64,000 nucleotides of DNA, taken from contig NC_031782.1 of the NCBI RefSeq assembly GCF_001522545.3, positions 15,185,530-15,249,529 on the forward strand, read 5' to 3'. Below the pieces are notes generated by a model. The model did not search any database and was not told the origin of the DNA. It saw only the letters and a list, made by a program, of their open reading frames with translations. The position numbers and the translations under genes are program-made. Below, in pieces: positions 22,513-35,845 of this stretch (the stretch's first letter is position 1; each line of letters opens with the position of its first letter). This DNA is from Parus major. Its lineage: Eukaryota > Chordata > Aves > Passeriformes > Paridae.

Positions 22513-25500
22513 GGACAGCAACAGCTTTCCCTCCAGCTGGTAGTTCCCCCTGACCTGTGAGGGTTTCCCCTGGCTCACAGCAAACACTGAGTCCCCACAG
22601 ACTTTGTGACCAGCTCAGTGCTTTGAACAGAGGCTGCAAGAAAGGAGCCAAACCCCACAGCCCAGACCTGCACAAAGGGGCTGCAGGCACCTCCTCGTTG
22701 TGCTGAGCACTCTGAAAGTCACATCGTGTGCAGGATGAGCTGAGTCCCACATGGGGAGCAGCAGGGATGAAGGGAATCCCTGTGCCCAGCTTTGATGTCC
22801 CCTGGCCCTGCTTCTCTTTCCAACAGCCCGTGGCACTAAGTGCTCCAAATCTTGCATTTTCTGTGGTGAATTTCCCTCCGTTTTCAGCCTGCAGCTCAAG
22901 GATTTCTCAGCAAGCTGCTGCTTTTCTGTGATGGAATTAGTGACAGTAGAAACAGCAATAGTAATTATTCAGTGACCTAGAAATGACCTTTGGATTTTAA
23001 AAATCCATGGCTCTACTAAGGGCTAAATATTCACAAACAGAAAGAAGCTCCTGAAGCAGCAACATTTTGGTAAGAGCAAAACACCTGGGAAAGGTGACCA
23101 AGGAGAGAGAAACCCTGAGAAGTGTCTCAGTGAGTGAAGGATCCTGTTTGGAACCAGGACATGTACCCTGGAGCCCTGCTGGTGTCACAGCCTCCATGGG
23201 CTGTGCTGACCCCATCCAAGTGCTGGGACACAAGGATCCCTGGCATGGCCTGTACAGCCCCTGGCTGCAGGAGCAGCCCTTCCATGGCTTTTTGGGAAGA
23301 GGGATTACCCAGTCCATCCCCCAAAACAGCTGTGGGCACATGTCCAGTAGATGTGGAACTGCTGGTGGCACCACCACTGCCCCCTTACAGCCACCAGACC
23401 TTCCTGCCCGTGTGTTGGCACAAAGCTGGCAGCACCCCTGGCCCTGGCAGGAGATGCCATGAGGAACAGGACAGAGACCTTCTCAACTCCCATGGTCTCT
23501 CGTGCCATGGTCTCAGTGCCCCTGAACTGGGAGCTGTGCTGGCCTTCAGGCAGACTCTCCTCCCTACAACATGATCTGCTGCCCTGGTTTTGGCCATGAT
23601 GGGCAGTGAGATGCCTGATGAGCTTCTTAGGAGATCTCACCTGCTACCCAACCCCTCTGGGGAGGAGGAGGTGAACCTCAGACTAGGGAACTGGTGACCT
23701 GTGTGTCTCCCAGTTGTTCAGCCCCTAATGAAAGGGAAGTCCCAGTCTCCCAGGGATGGGTCAGGAAGCCAGATGAAGGATAAATTTCCAATGCTCTTTT
23801 TCACTTCATACCACAAATGTGCTCAGTGAGGCTTCTCGTGGACTCCTGGGCCAGTGCCCCAGCTCACCTGTAAGCCTCAGCCCAGTCCTGCCAGGAACAA
23901 GAGCAGGTCAGGTCCTTGCCAAATGAGTGGAGGGGGGGATTCCCTCCACTTGCAGGTGGCTGGAAAAGGTGCAGCTGGGCCCTGGCGATGGGCAGACACA
24001 CACAGACACTGCCTGGGAACTGGGACTGCTGGACCTGAGTGAGGGGACCCAGATCACCACTGCCAGGTGAAGCTGGATGCACCTCAGCCTCTACAGAACG
24101 TTGTGCCTGAGGAAGAGGAGGATGAGGAAGGCAGTGGAATGCTGGGCCCCTCTAATGTAGAGCTGGGTTGGGGCCCCACTTCAGTCAGAACAGAATTGGC
24201 TTTTTGCCTTTTTCACCTTCCAGTTGTGCCCCCTGAGGTTCTTCTGCCCAGACAGATCCTTGACACAAAATGGGAATCAGTGATTCAGAAAAATACAAAC
24301 CATCTGTGGAGCAGCGTCACAGCAGAGACCCCTTCACACGTGTGAGCCCTCAACAGACCTGCTCCTTGGGGAACAGCACAGTTAGCTGCAATTTTTTTTA
24401 ATGACACTGCTATTTTAAAAAGAATAACTCATATAATAATAATAATAATTGCTTCCTGTGCATGCCCAGCACGTGGGCTTTGAGCTCAAGTAGAATATTA
24501 ATAGCAATTAATTACAGCCCCTCTGACAGCAGCCAGTGCCAGGAGGGGACACACACTGATGTCAGCCTGGGGAGCAGGATCTGCCTCTGCCCTGTCTCTC
24601 TACACCTCAGCATCTTTCCTTCAGCCAGGAGGACTCCAGGGCGATCCTGGGGCTCAGGGACTGTCCCTCCACCAGGCTGCAGGAAGCTCATTTTCCCAGG
24701 GTGGAGCCACGTCCCAGCAGCTGATAAAGAAGCTTGGCTATAAAGTGTTTCTCTGTCTATTCTACAAAAGCTGATTTCCTGCTCCAAACAATTCTCCCCT
24801 AATGTCCCCACAGGAACATTTGGCTTAAACAGCTTTGAAATCAGTTAAAAAGATGGTTTTCCACTCGCTATAGAAGGTAATCCTGAGCAAGCCATGTGCA
24901 AACCCAGCACTCCAACCTCAGCACAGGCTGCCCCAGGAAGATGTGGAGAGGAAAGGAAAGGTTTGGGTTGGGGAGGTAACAGGAGATGGAGGCCAAGGGG
25001 ACTTTGGCTCTCCCAAACATCGGAGAAAGGAAGAGGTGACCAGCAGGTCTTGCTCTCCAACCCCTGACAACCTCCTGACCTTTGGCAGCTGGATTTGACT
25101 CTCCTAAGGTGCCTGTGTCTTTTCTGATTCTGCCTCCTTTCAGCTTTTCTTTAATCCTTTTCTTTTTCCTGCCTTTTAAATCTTTTTCTCCAATTTCAGC
25201 ATCTCTAAAGGATGAGTGAAGCCAACTGCTGTGAGTTCTGCTGTCAAACAGTTATTTACTAAGCACCAAACCACACTCTTGTGAGTATTGAAAAAATACA
25301 TATCAGAGCTTTTCAGGTCTCTAATCCAGCCAAGCACAAAGGATTTGGGGATTTCAGCAGTTCCTGGGCAGTCCTGAGCTCTTCTTCCAACCAGACACAC
25401 AAAACCACGAGCGCAAAGATCCACCAAAGTTGTGTCCAAACCCAACAGCATCCAAATAAAACCATCACCACGCCTTCCCTGCACCTCCTGACAGGAACTG

Positions 25501-25857
25501 GGCCTTCCTTTGGTTTCCCAACAATTTTGGCCGGTGCATGAAGACCACACGTGCAGCGAAAGCTTCAGCCCATCAAAATGACTCCAGCCCAAATGAGATG
25601 CACTTTAATTTTGCCTGGAGCTTCCACCTTCCCTGACACATTGACTGGTTGTGAGATTAAATAAAATGCTCATTTCTTAAAATAAATCCCAGAGAAAAGT
25701 ACAAATCCATTTACAAGATTTATGTTTGATGCAATCAGGCTCCAAGCCTCGGGAGGTGGAGGTGATAATACTTTCCTGTGCAGCCTATTAGATCCACCAG
25801 CTATAAAATACTGTGGGTTTAGTGGACAATTCTCTAAGGGTTGCATTAGCATTCACA
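22513..25857. other. Intergenic sequence, no gene seen
   Basis: No coding exon, CpG island or recognised transposon. A short (ATA)n run lies at 24433-24449. Confidence 0.5.
24433..24449. repeat. Short (ATA)n microsatellite
   Basis: About six tandem copies of a trinucleotide. Confidence 0.8.
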
Positions 25858-26060
25858 AAATCCAGGTTCTTCTCCCAGAGGGTGTGAACAGCTCCCCAGG
25901 GTTAGAACTCCAAGCCTGACAGAGCTCAAGGAGCTCTGGGACAGCTGTCCCAGGCACAGGGTGGGATTGTTGGTGTGTCCTGTGCAAGGCCAGGAGTTGG
26001 ATTTGATGATCCTTGTGGGTCCCTCCCAGCTCAGCATGTTCTGTGGTTCTATGATTCTTT
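25858..26060 (+). mobile_element. CR1 LINE 3' fragment
   Basis: Sense-strand CR1 tail: a region on clipped or lost repeat ends, then GGATTTGATGATCCTTGTGG, then CCCAGCTCAGCATGTTCTGTGG, ending in TTCTATGATTC. It is 5'-truncated and internally diverged. Confidence 0.7.
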
Positions 26061-29000
26061 GCTGTATTATTTTCACTATGGTTTTTTTTGTCCTTCCTGG
26101 CTGAGGGTTCCTCTCTGTCCCTCCTGGGCTTGCTTCCAGGGAAGCAGGGCATCTCTCCCAGGAGCACCCTGTCCCTCTCACTGCCACCCCAGCTCACCCT
26201 TCCAGAGGGGAGAACAGCTTTAAATGGTTCTGTCTGCTGAGACCTCGCTTGTACCAATTCCCAGCAGGATTTAACACCCTGGGGACCTGCAGAGCCAGGA
26301 GCAGGGGCAGGCAGTGCCAGCCACTCTGTGCCAGCCACTCTGTGCCCACCAGCCTCATGGCTTCAGCCCCCTGGCAGAGCTTGGGATGGCTCTGGGGGGC
26401 TGGGAAAGGCCAGGGCTGCCCAGCAGTGCCCCCACAGTCCTGTTCTGACAGCAGTGAGACCCCCATAATATCCCTCTCAATACCTGGTTTTGGGGAGCAA
26501 GCACAACTGCCTGGGCAGCACAGCTGGAGCAAAGCAGGGAGCCCCCAGGAAAGCACCAGACACCCCTTAAATTGAAGCCCCTATGGGCAGGTCCTCCAGG
26601 ACAACAGGTTGGAGCCCCAAATTCACCCTCTGACCTCGCTGCCCAGCCCAGGGGAGGTACCTCAGGAGCAAAGGGGCCCTGCATGAAGCGTGATGGGGTA
26701 AGGACAAGGCAGGGGAAAGCAGAGACAAGGCACTGTCAAAACAGACACTAATTAGTGCTAATTGCAAATAATCAGCCAAACCTAAGAGCATGAGGGAACC
26801 CAGTCCTGGCACAGAGAGGAGCCCTGGCTGGAGTGAGGAGGGCATGTGCCAGGCAGGTTGTGATGGCAGAATCCCACAGATGGGGACCCCATTGCCTCCC
26901 CACACCATCACTTCTCTTCCCAGATCCCACCCAGCCAGAAGTTGCCACATGCTGCAGCACACAGGGCTCCTCAAACTGCTCTCCTGTGTCCCCTGGAAGC
27001 AATTCCCAAGGTCAGAGTGTTCACATCACTCATCTTGGGAAACCCTGCTGCAATGGCCCCCCAGGATGGGCCTCTGGCTACTCCCAAGGCAGGAGAATTA
27101 GTGGGAAGATGATCCCAGGAGATGAGATGCCACATCATAAAGCAAGCCTTGTCCCTGTCCTCCCACCGCCCTGGGCTCAGCCAGGTGAGATTCTCAGGGC
27201 CCAGGGATCCTCCTGTGAGGCCTTGGGGCTCCTTTTCTCCCTGCAGGGTTAAATCCATTTTCTCTAGGTGTTTGCAGGAGTCACTAACATCACCAACACA
27301 GCACAAGCTTCCTGTTGTCTGCAGTCAGCTTTTCCTCCCTAGAGGCCACGCTCCTCCAGCTCTCCATCACCTCCCCCTGCAGCACTCCCAGCTCTCCTTG
27401 CTTTGGCCCTGGGATCCTCATGAAGCTCAGAGCAGATCTTCAAGCATGGCACCAAGACCTGCCACGTCCTACCCTGAGCCCCAGGGCGTCTCTCTGAGAC
27501 ATCTTGGGTCATGCACAGGGTGCTGTGGCTTGCTCCCAGCACCAGGATGGAAGCTGTTCTCCATCTTCATTGCCTGTCCTCACACCTGCAGTCCATGGCT
27601 GCCTTCACTCCTGCAGGATTTATTTGGCACTCACCCAAATCTTACACAGTTCCTTCCTTAGCCATTCCCTGCAAATTCCCCCAGAAGACACACAGTGTTT
27701 CTATCTCTGCCCAGCTCTGGAATACAAAGCAGGGCACAGATGAGCCAGGTGAGCAGCACAGCAGGTGCTGAGCCAGGGTCCTGCCAGGGCTGGAACTCTT
27801 GTCTCAACACTTGTACTGAGGAGCAAGCAGGGAGTGTGAACAGCCCCAGTGCCCCGTGCCAGGCCCTGGGGTACCACAGGGTCAGGGTCTGCTGATGCAC
27901 TGCTCACCTCGCCGGATTCAGCAGGGTGGAGACCCCTTGGCACACCCCTCTGAAAGGGTCTGAAAGAAAAGTTCAACCCTCTGTGCCCTGCTAGTAAACT
28001 CCCATTCATGCATGACTTCTCAAATAGCTTTTGAGTGCTTTCCTTTGCTTTCAGTGCCAGCAATGACTCAGGCTTAGATGTGCATTGTCAGGCAATCCGG
28101 AGCTGGCGTCTAGCTAGGGAACACCATTTGTTCAGCAAGAGCAATATTTAAGTGCCCTCTGGTGGTAACTGCCCGTGTCCTTGTTGGGATTTCCTCCTCT
28201 CCCTTCTGCCCGACATCCCCCTGGGATCTTCCCTGGGCCAGGACAGTCCCTGCTCATCCAGCCCCGCTGGCTCACAGGGATCTCCCGGCCCTCTCCAGTG
28301 CCACGTTCTGCAGCAGAAGCCTGAGCGTGTCCGTGATTCCATCCGTGCTGCGGGCCAGCCCAGCCCTGGAGCTCAGCTCTTGGCCTACTTTGCTGCCCAC
28401 GTGTCAGCTCATCCGTCCTGCCCGGCCCCATCCAGCAGCGCAGCAGCCTCGCCTGAGGATGCTCGGGCACTGTCTCTGTCCCTCCCCACCAGCGCTTGTA
28501 TTTCAGCCAATCTGGGTAAAAAAATGTCCGTGTGACATCCCAGGGTGGTTCAGTTCCCCTGTGCTGCACGAAAAGGGGCGGCCAGGCAGGAGAAGGAGCC
28601 CCCAAAGCTGCTCCCCCAGCACGGAAAGGCTGCAGTGACAGCTCAGCCGAGGTACGAGCCCCCAGAGGCGCCGCAGAAATGCGGTTTTATAACACTGCTT
28701 TCCCTGAAACTCCTTCTGCAGCTCACTGCTCTATTTAATTGCTATAGAATACCTCACTGTGCCGTTATATTTTCCGTAGAAAAAAGCATCTGCAGCACAA
28801 ATACCTGTGCTGTAGCTTCAGCTGCTGGGGGCAGAAGGGGAATATGACAGAAAATATTTTCCATGCCCACAGCTGGATCAAAATCCAGGCTGGACATTTC
28901 CTTAAGCACGAAACACGCATTTTAATGATGAGGTTGTGCCACTCAGCTTCCCTGGCACATCTAAAGTGACTCTTCCTGCTCCTCTGCTCCACAAGAAGGG

Positions 29001-30042
29001 CAGAAAGAGGAAAAGCAGAGCAGAAGTGAGGCCAAGGGGGAATATGCCCCCGGTTTGGGATCCTGCAGATGTTGCAGGTGTTCTGGTGGGATGGAGCATC
29101 CCGGGAACTCCCTCCTGCCCCAGGGCAGAGGGGCACAGAGGGGCTGCAGCCAGGCACAGTGACCCACCAGCCCCTCCACTCAGCCTCACTGGCACAATCC
29201 CAGCCCCTGTGCACGTCCCTCCTCTCCCACAGCAGTTCCTGCGGGAAATGTCCTCAGCTCCCCAGATCAGCCCCCTAGGTGGCAGTGGCCACCCAAACCT
29301 CAGCTCAGGAAGGTGCAGAGCTGTCACCTGCGGGTCACACATTACTGTGGGTTGGTTTGACAGCAAAAGGAGGAGTGACCTTTCCTGTCCACCTTTGCTC
29401 TGCCAGGGGCTTTCATTCTGCAGGAAGGGATTGGCTGCCTGAAAGCCTCACAAATGGGGGGCAAGGCTGCCAATGCTTCATTTCTCTGTGCAATCCTGCT
29501 GGCACTCAGATGAGACACAGGAAATGTGTGAAGTACCAGCCCAGGACTGCAAAATAAAGCTGCCCAAAGCTGACCTCTAATTTGTCTTTCAGCCATCACA
29601 ACAAACTCCCTGTGTCCCACAGGAGTAGCTCAGCTCACAGCAGTTCTAAAAATTCAAAGGAGCTGTGTAGCTGTTTAAATATAGGCTAAAGCAGTTATTT
29701 AAGTACTTAGCATTTCTTCTGGCCTATACAATAAATCAGCTTATTCTGCAAACTGTGCTGTTCTTACATTGCTCTTTGCTGGCTGGGCTCAGCCCTGGTG
29801 CTCTCTGTCCAGGCAGGACATGATGGAGACAGGACACCCCTTGGTGACAGAAGAAACGTGCCTGTGTGTCCTGGCTCTACACCAAAACCAGCAAATGGAG
29901 CAGTTCTGTGACTGTGCCACCTCCAGGGACAGCTGGGAACCTCTGCAGGTTGTCTGTCCTTTCCATGGACACCTGGCAGGCAGCACCTGCTCCAGCCCCC
30001 CCGGCCCACCTGCCCCAAAGCTCCGGCGTTTCTGTGCCACAT
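26061..30042. other. Intergenic sequence, no gene seen
   Basis: GC-moderate DNA with many chance frames on both strands. There is no recognisable protein domain, CpG island or typical CR1 tail. A small direct duplication of 14 bases occurs near 26313-26341. Confidence 0.5.
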
Positions 30043-30805
30043 CACAGAATCACACACCTACAGACTGTGTGGGTTGGCAGGGATGGACCTCTGCAGGCCA
30101 CCTGGTGTGACCCCTGCTCAACCATGAGAGCCCCTTGACCATGACTTTGTCCAGGTGTCCAAGGGTGGAGACTCCATAACTCCTGGGTACTTAGAGAGAT
30201 CCTCCAGTGTTTCCATTTGTGCCCATTGTCCCTTGTCCTGTCACTGGGCACCACTGATAAAAGCCCGGATCCTTCCTCTTTCCACCCTCCCTTCAGGAAT
30301 TTGTACACATGGGTTCAGTCCCCCTGAGCCTTCCCCTCTCCAGCTTGGACAGTCCCAGCTCTCTGATGAGACACGAGGCAGTCCCTGCACCCACTCCATG
30401 GCTCTCTCCACTGGACTGCTCCAGTTTCTCCTGGGAAGACCAGCACTGGACACAGTACTCCAGGTGTGACTTTCCACGTGGGGAATCAAACAGTGATGAT
30501 TTTCTTGTTCTTCATGTGCCTGGAAATGATATCCAGGATTAGCTGTTCCCATTCCAGGGATGGAGATGAAGCAGATCAGCTTCTAGCTCCCTGGATCCTC
30601 CCTCTTGCTCTTCTTAAAGACAGGAGTGACATTTGCTTTCCTGCAGGCTTTGGGTACTTCTCTACCTGATCCAACAGGACTCTTGCAAACAGACCTATGA
30701 AGAGGCTGAAGTCTGCTCTCACAAAGTTCAGGGCTGTGCTCTTGCTTTTCACCCTCCTTCCCTTCAGGATTCTGAAGTCTACAGTCCCTGTCTCTCTCAT
30801 GACCT
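30043..30805 (-). mobile_element. CR1 LINE copy with reverse-transcriptase ORF remnants
   Basis: Read on the minus strand, the right part contains two recognisable CR1 ORF2 pieces. The first is a stretch with ALNFVRADFSLF (about 30800-30680). The second is the conserved KANVTPVFKKSKREDPG stretch (about 30650-30580), which belongs to the reverse transcriptase. The intervening part of the family sequence is missing, so there is an internal deletion. Further left lie the ORF2 C-terminal region, with a PSDRTRDNG motif near 30240, and the 3'UTR, ending at the TCACAGAATCACA tail at 30043. ORF2 is broken and cannot make enzyme. Confidence 0.8.
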
Positions 30806-32560
30806 CCAGGATGGGGCAGCTGACACTCAGCAGCCAGACAGGGTGGTTTTAGCTCAAACCTGTCTAACCAGCTGTAGACCCTCTGTGTTTGCACCTCCCA
30901 AAGCCAAACTGCAGCTGTTCCCAGAACCTCAGCCTGTGCTGACCAGGACTGAGTCTTCCTTTGTGTCAACAAAGCTGAAGAGACCAAGCACCTTTGCCTT
31001 GCTCCCCAAGAAGCCAGGCTGCAGCAAGGGATCAGGTCTCTCACTCCTGGGACAGACAGGACTAATAACACCTTGGACTGACTGTGAGGCTGCTCAGGAG
31101 CATCAGGGCACAGGAAAACGGCACGTGGGCTGTTGGCTCCCTCTTGGTGTTGTGTCCTGTGGCTTTGGGGAGGGTGACAGTGCAGGAGAGTGGTCACAGC
31201 AAGCAGGCAGTGCTCTGCTTCCCACCAGCAGCAGCAGCAGCAGCTGTATCTGCCTGATCTCCACCTTGGAACACCTCTGTGTTGAATTAAAATAATTAAA
31301 AACATGGCAATCCAAGCAGATGAGGGCTGTTCAGAGCCCACAGGTTGACACCTATGCTGGCCTGGAGAGGGTGAGGAGCAGCTCTCCTGTCCCAGGGTGG
31401 GTGGCACAGCTGTGTCTCTGCACTGGGCTGGAGGTGATGATCAGGATCCCCAAGGCTCTGGTTTTGCAGAGTTTCTTGTGCAGTTGCTGACCTCAGAGTG
31501 AAGCCAAGCCCGATGGATGCACATGGAGTGCCTGTGCCTGAGCCAGGCTGAGCCCCTGGGAGCTGCTGGCCTTTCCTCCTGGAGCTGGAAAAAGAGGGAA
31601 CAGAAGTCAGAAGTGTTGCTGGCACCATGTGGACGGGAGGGCTGTGGTCAGCCTCTGCCCAGGACTCTCTGACACCTGGTGACACAGAGATTGTCTCTGT
31701 GCCCATTCTTTGCTCAGTGCTTTTCACTCCTGCTCACTGCACTCTGTACCTGTCAGACAAAATAAAGCTATTGGGAGACAAACAAAAGATTGACTTTTGC
31801 TTTCCAGGACTCCAGCAACCCAAAGGTGATGCATTTTCCTTGTTTGCTACACTCTGCTGGGCAGTTCTCTCCAGCAAGGTTCTGCAAGCTGAGGAGGGGA
31901 CACTTGTGGGACCCCTGTCACTCCCAGGGCCTCCTTCCCTGTGTGCCTTTTCTGTCCAGACCACCTGCACCACCTTGGGCTCCATGTCAGGGCTCAGCTC
32001 CACTGTCCCACATCCCTGGGGTTTGCTGTGGCTTCCTCTGCTCACCCCACAGCCCCTCCCAAAGCACCTATGCTATCACTGTGAAAATTATTGCTGTTTT
32101 TCCTCCCTCCCTTCACTGTTAAACTGTTTTACATCAGCTACCACTTCCTCCAGTTCCATGTTTTTTTGATGTGGAGCAATAAACCACTCTAAGGAACCAT
32201 TGTCATTCCAGAGAAACGCGATGCTCCTGGAAAGGAGCTTGTAAACCCACTGTTATTTTCTTTCCTAATTGCAATTTCAGTGACTCATCCCTGGTGCCAC
32301 ACTGCAGTGCACAGCCATTGTGTGGATTTTTACCCAATCTTAGAGCAGTCACAATTCACTGCTCAAGTTTTCAGGCCACCCAAGCCATTAGGAAAATACA
32401 TGTAAAATAAAAACCTGCTGGTACAGTTGGCTGGCAGAGCAGCACAGCCCCTTGGGACAGCAGCAGAAGAGAAAGGCATTGAATGTTCTCCAAAGCTGCT
32501 GTGGCCAATGTGGCTGAGCTAACATGAGCTGCTGCCTGAACGTGTGCTGTCTCAACAAGA
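30806..32560. other. Intergenic sequence, no gene seen
   Basis: A long minus-strand frame runs from the CR1 remnant rightwards to about 31407, but its right part has no recognisable domain and it is probably a chance extension. A (CAG)6 run sits at 31226-31243. Nothing else is identified. Confidence 0.45.
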
Positions 32561-32561
32561 G

Positions 32562-32902
32562 CTGATTCTCTCCTTTCCCCTTTCCCATCCCCTTCTTCCC
32601 CCCAGCTCTATCACAGCTCCATTGCTCAGCCCTGTCTCTAGGCTCTATCTCAACCCTATTCCTTCCCCTCCTCACTTCTATCCCACCTCCTTCCCCTTTT
32701 CCTCCCCTTCCTGATCCCACTCCCCATCTTGATCTCATCCCTTTCCCTACCCCATCTAACCCCACCTCACTGTCCATCCCTTTCCTCCCCACCCCATTCC
32801 CATCTCACTCCACTCTTTCCACATCCTCCTCCCTATCCCTAACCCCATCCCATACTCATCCTGTTCCTATCTCATCCCCATTCCCATCCCATCCTACCCC
32901 TC
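32562..32902. repeat. Long pyrimidine-rich tract (CCCATC/CCTTCC-like)
   Basis: About 340 bases in which the + strand is overwhelmingly C and T, with loosely repeated CCCATCCC, CTCATCCC and CCTTCCCC units and very few G. It is an irregular, strongly strand-asymmetric minisatellite. The minus strand is correspondingly G/A-rich, with frequent GGG runs. Confidence 0.75.
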
Positions 32903-33675
32903 TGCTCCTGTTTGTGCAGAGCCCCCAAAGCCTTGCTCAGCCTCCCCACGACCACCCACTCTGGAGGGGAGAGGTTTCTGGGCACATCTCCTGGGAGGGT
33001 GGCAGCACTGGGCAGCTCCTGCAGGAGAGGAGGGATGGCCTGGCACATGGACCAGAGCTCAGCCCTCATGTCTGTCCCAGGAGACAAAGGCTTCCCTGGG
33101 AGCTCTTGGCCCTGCTCAGGCTGTTGATTCACTGCTCAAAATCACATTGGCCTGTTTGTACAAGGATCCACAATCCTGGTTTTGCTAGGGCCATCCCCCA
33201 CCCGTTTTCCCTTTCTCCCTGCTGAGGTGGAAAGATTCTGACTTTGGCCATGAGTTGGGCAGGACTGGGACTGCCCCACTGCTCCCCATGGCCAACCTCA
33301 GTTCCAGGGCAGCAGAGCCTTTTGTCAACCAACACAGCACCCAGGGAAGAGCTGACTGTGTTTGCCCACTCCATGCTGAGAGAGCTGCTGCCACCCTGGC
33401 AGGCCCTGTGAGATGGCTGAGCAAGGCTAAAACATCCTGGCTGAGAAAATTGAACTCCATTGGGCTCCAGAGGCAGGCAGCAGGGTCTAGGTGGGGCTGG
33501 GGCAGCCAGAGAGGAGCCTCCCCTCCCCTGAGCTTCCGTGCCCTGCTGTGCTGGACACCCAGACTGCTGGCCATGGCACAATGTCACCAAGAAGACAATT
33601 GTGCAGCTCAGGTTCTCATCAGGTTCAGCATCATTTAGGATGAAGCTGAGCTGAGGCCTCGTTGTCACCTTCCAG

Positions 33676-33998
33676 TGCTTAAAGGGACTCATGGAAAAGA
33701 AGGAGAGTGACTTTTTACACAGGCACAGAGTGATAGGCCATGGGGGAAAGGTTTTAAACTAACAGAGGAGAGATTTAGTTTAAATATTGGGAAAAAAATC
33801 TCCCCTGTGAGGGTGGTGATGCCCAGAGAAGCTGTGGTTGCCCCATCCCTGGAAATGTTCAAGGTCACATTGGACAGGGCTTGGAGCAACTTGGGCTAGT
33901 GGAAGGTGTTTCTGCCATGGCAGGGGAGAGGAATGAGATGAGCTTTAATGCTGCTTTCATCCAAACCATTCCATGATTCTGGGATCCCATTTCAGTGA
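33676..33998 (+). mobile_element. CR1 LINE 3' fragment
   Basis: Sense-strand CR1. A TTTAAACTAACAGAGGAGA stretch and a GAGGGTGGTGATGCCC stretch precede the classic CCATCCCTGGAAATGTTCAAGG segment, the GACAGGGCTTGGAGCAAC segment and the CAAACCATTCCATGATTCTG tail. It is 5'-truncated. The encoded C-terminus of ORF2 is disrupted. Confidence 0.88.
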
Positions 33999-35845
33999 CA
34001 CATTCTCTGTCTTTGCCACAGAGTGGGCTGGAAAGGAGAGCTTGGAGCCTGTGTAACCAAGCTGGCAAACTGTGCCAGTGTCTCTGAGGCAGCACAAATG
34101 GGAGTAAAGGAGCTTCCTGAGCCAGTCTGGCCAGTGTGGCTGAAACTGGGCTTACAGGACCTGGCCAGGGGCTCAGCAGCCCTCCTGCTGCAGTGGTGCA
34201 GGGGCAGCCACAGCTGGCTTTGCTCCTGGGGCTGAGGGCTGGGAGCAGAGCGTTCTCTGGCAGCTCACCTGGCAGAGCAATGCCCTGCCACAAACCCTCC
34301 CTGCCATCCCCACAGTGTTTGCAACCTGGGAAACTGCAGCACCAAAGGGGAGCAGAGCAGGTGAAGAGGGAGCCCTGCCCCACCAAAGGCTCCAGAAGAG
34401 CTGTGAGCAGAGCACCAGGCAGCTCCAGCACGGTGGGATGGGCTGCAGGAGAGACCCAGGTCCCCCTGAATATTCATAACTGTGTCATTAGAGGGTGCCA
34501 GTGCATTGCTGCAGAGCTGGCCCAGCCCCTTACCTGTCCCAGAAGGGACACGGGGGTCCTGTGGCTGTGGGATGCTGTCAGGACTGCACATCCAAATTCC
34601 TTCCTGGGAGGTTTAAACTCCAGAGCCCCCCCAGCTGTGGAGCCACAGGACTGGAGCAGCAGATGCAAAGCTCAGCTGTTACTTAGAATAGATCCTAGAG
34701 TGGTTTCAGCCTTCACCTCCCTCCCTCCATCAGCGTTCTGTGCCTGTCTCAAGCAGCAGGAGGTTTTTCCAGAGCTGTGTGGCAACACAGCAGCGATGCT
34801 GTTCCCACCAGAAAAGGGGAATTCAAGCGCAGAAGCCAAATCCCTGCAGCAGAGACAAGGCTGAAATTACCCAGGTCCTGCTGCTGGGGGATGGAAAGCC
34901 AGTGCTGGAAACAAACCTAAACACCTACAAAGACAGAGGCAGGCTTTTCCTGTGCCCTCCAGCTGCTAAATTGCTGTTGAGACATCTGGAAGTAAGGTCA
35001 GTGTGCAGCAGTAGGGGGCTGGCTGGGGAGGGACTGGCACAGCCCTGGATTATGAGCAGTGATGCCTACAGGCTGTCCCATGGGATATACAGCACAGGAA
35101 TGGGATTTACAGGTGCAAGAGAAGGGCTCTGACAGTGGCTGGGGTACAATTGCACAAGGGTCAGATTTTGGCAGGTCCTGTGGGTCAGGTCTGGCTGTGG
35201 GGCAGTGGCAGCAGAAGGGCTGCAGGCAGATCACGGGGGTGTCCTGTGGAATTTGGGATTGCTTGAGTCCAAATCCCTTGGTTAATGACACAGGGAGCAT
35301 CATCAGGGCTCGAGGCAACTCACTCATGCAGTTTAGAGCCCTTGGACAGAGGAGGACTGTTCTTCAGGTATGGACCATGCCTGGCTCTCCCAGGACCAGG
35401 GCCAAAACCCAGGATCATTCCAGCCAAACCCTGAACAAAATTAATGTTGGAAGAGAACTGCAGCTGAACAGCCTCATATCTCCAGAACTGGGGGTGTCCC
35501 AGGGAAACCCCAGCTCGGGATTTCCTCAGAGCACATTGGGCAGAGGGGCTTGGGGTAATTGTTCCTTTCCTTTCCTGCCCATTGGCTCCCAGTGTGGGCC
35601 ATCCCAGACATGAATCTGAGGAGGGAGGGAGATATTTCTGTCTTGCATAGCACTGCTCTAAGGCTTAATTATTTAAGATCTTGTGAAACACTTGGCATTC
35701 TTGGGATAAAATGCTTTGTAGGAAGCACAAGGCACTGTTATGAAAGCATTAATGTTCTTGCCTTCTCTCCATCACTCTTCAATCTGCTTGGCAGGAGCCA
35801 AGGGCTCCTGTGTACCACAGGACAGCTGCAGCTGTCTGCTCTAGA
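33999..35845. other. Intergenic sequence, no gene seen
   Basis: The chance frames include a 242-codon + frame at 34136-34864. They have no recognisable domain, and dense frames also lie on the opposite strand. No CpG island. Confidence 0.5.

Noticed and set aside
30850..31407. N-terminal part of a 274-codon minus-strand frame
   Set aside because: Only its left end is CR1 reverse-transcriptase sequence. The rest has no family resemblance and looks like a chance read-through frame.
34136..34864. 242-codon plus-strand frame
   Set aside because: No domain, no splice or promoter context, and other frames over the same bases are equally open.
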